64,000 nt of DNA, taken from the NCBI GenBank assembly GCA_002707155.1, contig PAME01000019.1, forward strand, positions 62,001-126,000, given 5' to 3'. The DNA comes from Crocinitomicaceae bacterium (lineage in GTDB: Bacteria; Bacteroidota; Bacteroidia; Flavobacteriales_G; Salibacteraceae). The translations under genes were made by a program, and so were the position numbers. Shown here one piece after another: positions 63,293 through 64,000 of the stretch; the first letter of the stretch is position 1, and every line of letters starts with the position of its first letter. The notes under the pieces are model-generated. The model made no database searches and was not told where the DNA came from. It was given only the letters and a program-made list of their open reading frames with translations.

Positions 63293-64000
63293 AGGTTACT
63301 CACCTTCCCATTCACCGTCCCCACAACCTTACCCGTAAACTCAGTACCCAGCAAAGGGTTGTTCTCCGCTAAACTTAAGTTATTTGATTTATTAAAAGTC
63401 CATTTTTCGTTAGGGTCGAAGAGGGTGAAATTGGCATTACTGCCTGCTTCTAATGTTGGAGTTTCTTTATTTAGAACTTGGTAAGGTCTTATTCCTAAAC
63501 TTTCTACCAAAGTATCTAAGTCCAGCTCTTTTGCAAAAGTGTTCAATGCAGCAAAAACAATTTGAATTCCATTGATTCCATAACCCGCATGCTCAAACTC
63601 GCATTCTTTGCGTTCTATGTTTTGCGGCTGATGGTTAGAAGTAATCGTATCAACCTTTCCTTCTTTTAAGGCTTTGATAAGGCCTTTTCTGTCCGCTTCG
63701 GTGCGAATAGGAGGCATTACTTTGTAGTTGCTATCAAAACCTTCTAAAACCTTGTCGTTGAATATTAAATGATACCAAGCGACTGAAGCACTCGCGTTTT
63801 GTTTTGCTTTTTTTGATTGTCCAACCAACTTGGCACTTTCAGCGGAGCTGATATCGCTAAAATGCAACCGTCCACCAGCGTATTCTAAAATTTGCAAATC
63901 TCGAGCAACAGCTATTTCTTCGGCTAAGTGCGGAATGCTTTTTAAGCCTAGGTAGGTTGACGTTTCACCTTCGTTTACATTTGCTTTTCCTTTCAAGTCA
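63289..64000 (-). CDS. Dihydroorotase-like protein lacking metal/catalytic residues, 5'-truncated by window edge
   Basis: The frame is open through base 64000, so the N-terminal part lies outside. The visible C-terminal ~237 residues match the amidohydrolase barrel of dihydroorotase: LHFSDISSAESAKLV, a segment ASASVAWYHLIFND, YKVMPPIRTEADRKGLIKAL, DTITSNHQPQNIERKECEFE, GYGINGIQIVFAALN and SNANFTLFDPNEKWT. The second zinc His (HxxHIST) appears as Asp in HFSDISS, and the catalytic Asp in the TDHAPH block is Asn in SNHQPQ. Enzymatic activity is thus doubtful; non-catalytic PyrC'-type proteins that support aspartate carbamoyltransferase show such losses. Alternatively it is a diverged hydantoinase-type relative. 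Confidence 0.8.
   Translation of the reverse strand, partial: DLKGKANVNEGETSTYLGLKSIPHLAEEIAVARDLQILEYAGGRLHFSDISSAESAKLVGQSKKAKQNASASVAWYHLIFNDKVLEGFDSNYKVMPPIRTEADRKGLIKALKEGKVDTITSNHQPQNIERKECEFEHAGYGINGIQIVFAALNTFAKELDLDTLVESLGIRPYQVLNKETPTLEAGSNANFTLFDPNEKWTFNKSNNLSLAENNPLLGTEFTGKVVGTVNGKVSNL

Overview
The window looks like chromosomal DNA of a Bacteroidota member, most likely order Flavobacteriales. The evidence is low G+C, five secreted proteins ending in a type IX secretion (T9SS) sorting domain, a TonB-dependent receptor paired with a DUF4249 lipoprotein, a GWxTD protein, a long-form NusB, Bacteroidota -7 promoter elements (TAnnTTTG) just upstream of many starts, and almost no Shine-Dalgarno sequences. 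The family within the order is not resolved. I see no rRNA, tRNA, CRISPR array, prophage or intact insertion sequence.

Layout. 0-4 kb: the 3' part of a secreted metallophosphoesterase overlapping a 5-formyltetrahydrofolate cyclo-ligase gene; then a minus-strand operon of an ECF sigma factor, a two-helix membrane protein and a small ferredoxin-fold-like protein; a decayed gene; and a small leucine-rich-repeat protein. 4-12 kb: a 1521-residue secreted BNR/GEVED/PKD protein, a secreted endonuclease/exonuclease/phosphatase-fold enzyme and a DbpA-like RNA helicase, with a duplicated and reciprocally decayed junction on both sides of the endonuclease gene. 12-24 kb: tandem universal stress protein, ABC-F ATPase, DUF4249 + TonB receptor pair, GT2 glycosyltransferase, GWxTD protein, thioredoxin with a clear terminator, DUF58 protein and a 39-residue membrane peptide. 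24-31 kb: a frameshifted TPR gene, a CAP-domain gene separated by an A9 frameshift from an OmpA-like partner, a PhoD-like phosphatase, and a CsgG/FlgO-like + LPP20 lipoprotein pair. 31-36 kb: a tight three-gene unit of an acetolactate-synthase-like ThDP enzyme, an aldehyde dehydrogenase and an FMN/Fe-S glutamate-synthase-like protein. 36-42 kb: 2OG-Fe(II) oxygenase, secreted PQQ-type sugar dehydrogenase, ALDH3-type dehydrogenase, HPF/RaiA-like factor, and an RluA-type pseudouridine synthase whose S4-containing reading frame has no canonical start codon. 42-49 kb: MsbA-like ABC exporter divergent from leucine dehydrogenase across a perfect inverted repeat carrying two mirrored promoter elements, then nusB, upp, an acidic lipoprotein and mnmA. 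49-58 kb: two LamG-type T9SS cargo proteins, a haem-binding-domain protein, a GT4 glycosyltransferase and a second ABC-F ATPase. 58-64 kb: cyclophilin + YceI pair, the egtB-egtD ergothioneine operon, a DUF427 protein, two damaged genes (in-frame amber stop; 5'-truncated DUF2971) and a dihydroorotase-like protein that lacks metal/catalytic residues and runs off the end.

Most of the window is ordinary Bacteroidota housekeeping and surface-protein content. The most unusual items are the duplicated helicase/T9SS junction around the endonuclease gene, the CAP/OmpA-like gene split at an A9 run, the pseudouridine synthase without a canonical start, the mirrored divergent promoter, and the ThDP-ALDH-FMN cluster. 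No feature here can be called a new biological system from sequence alone.
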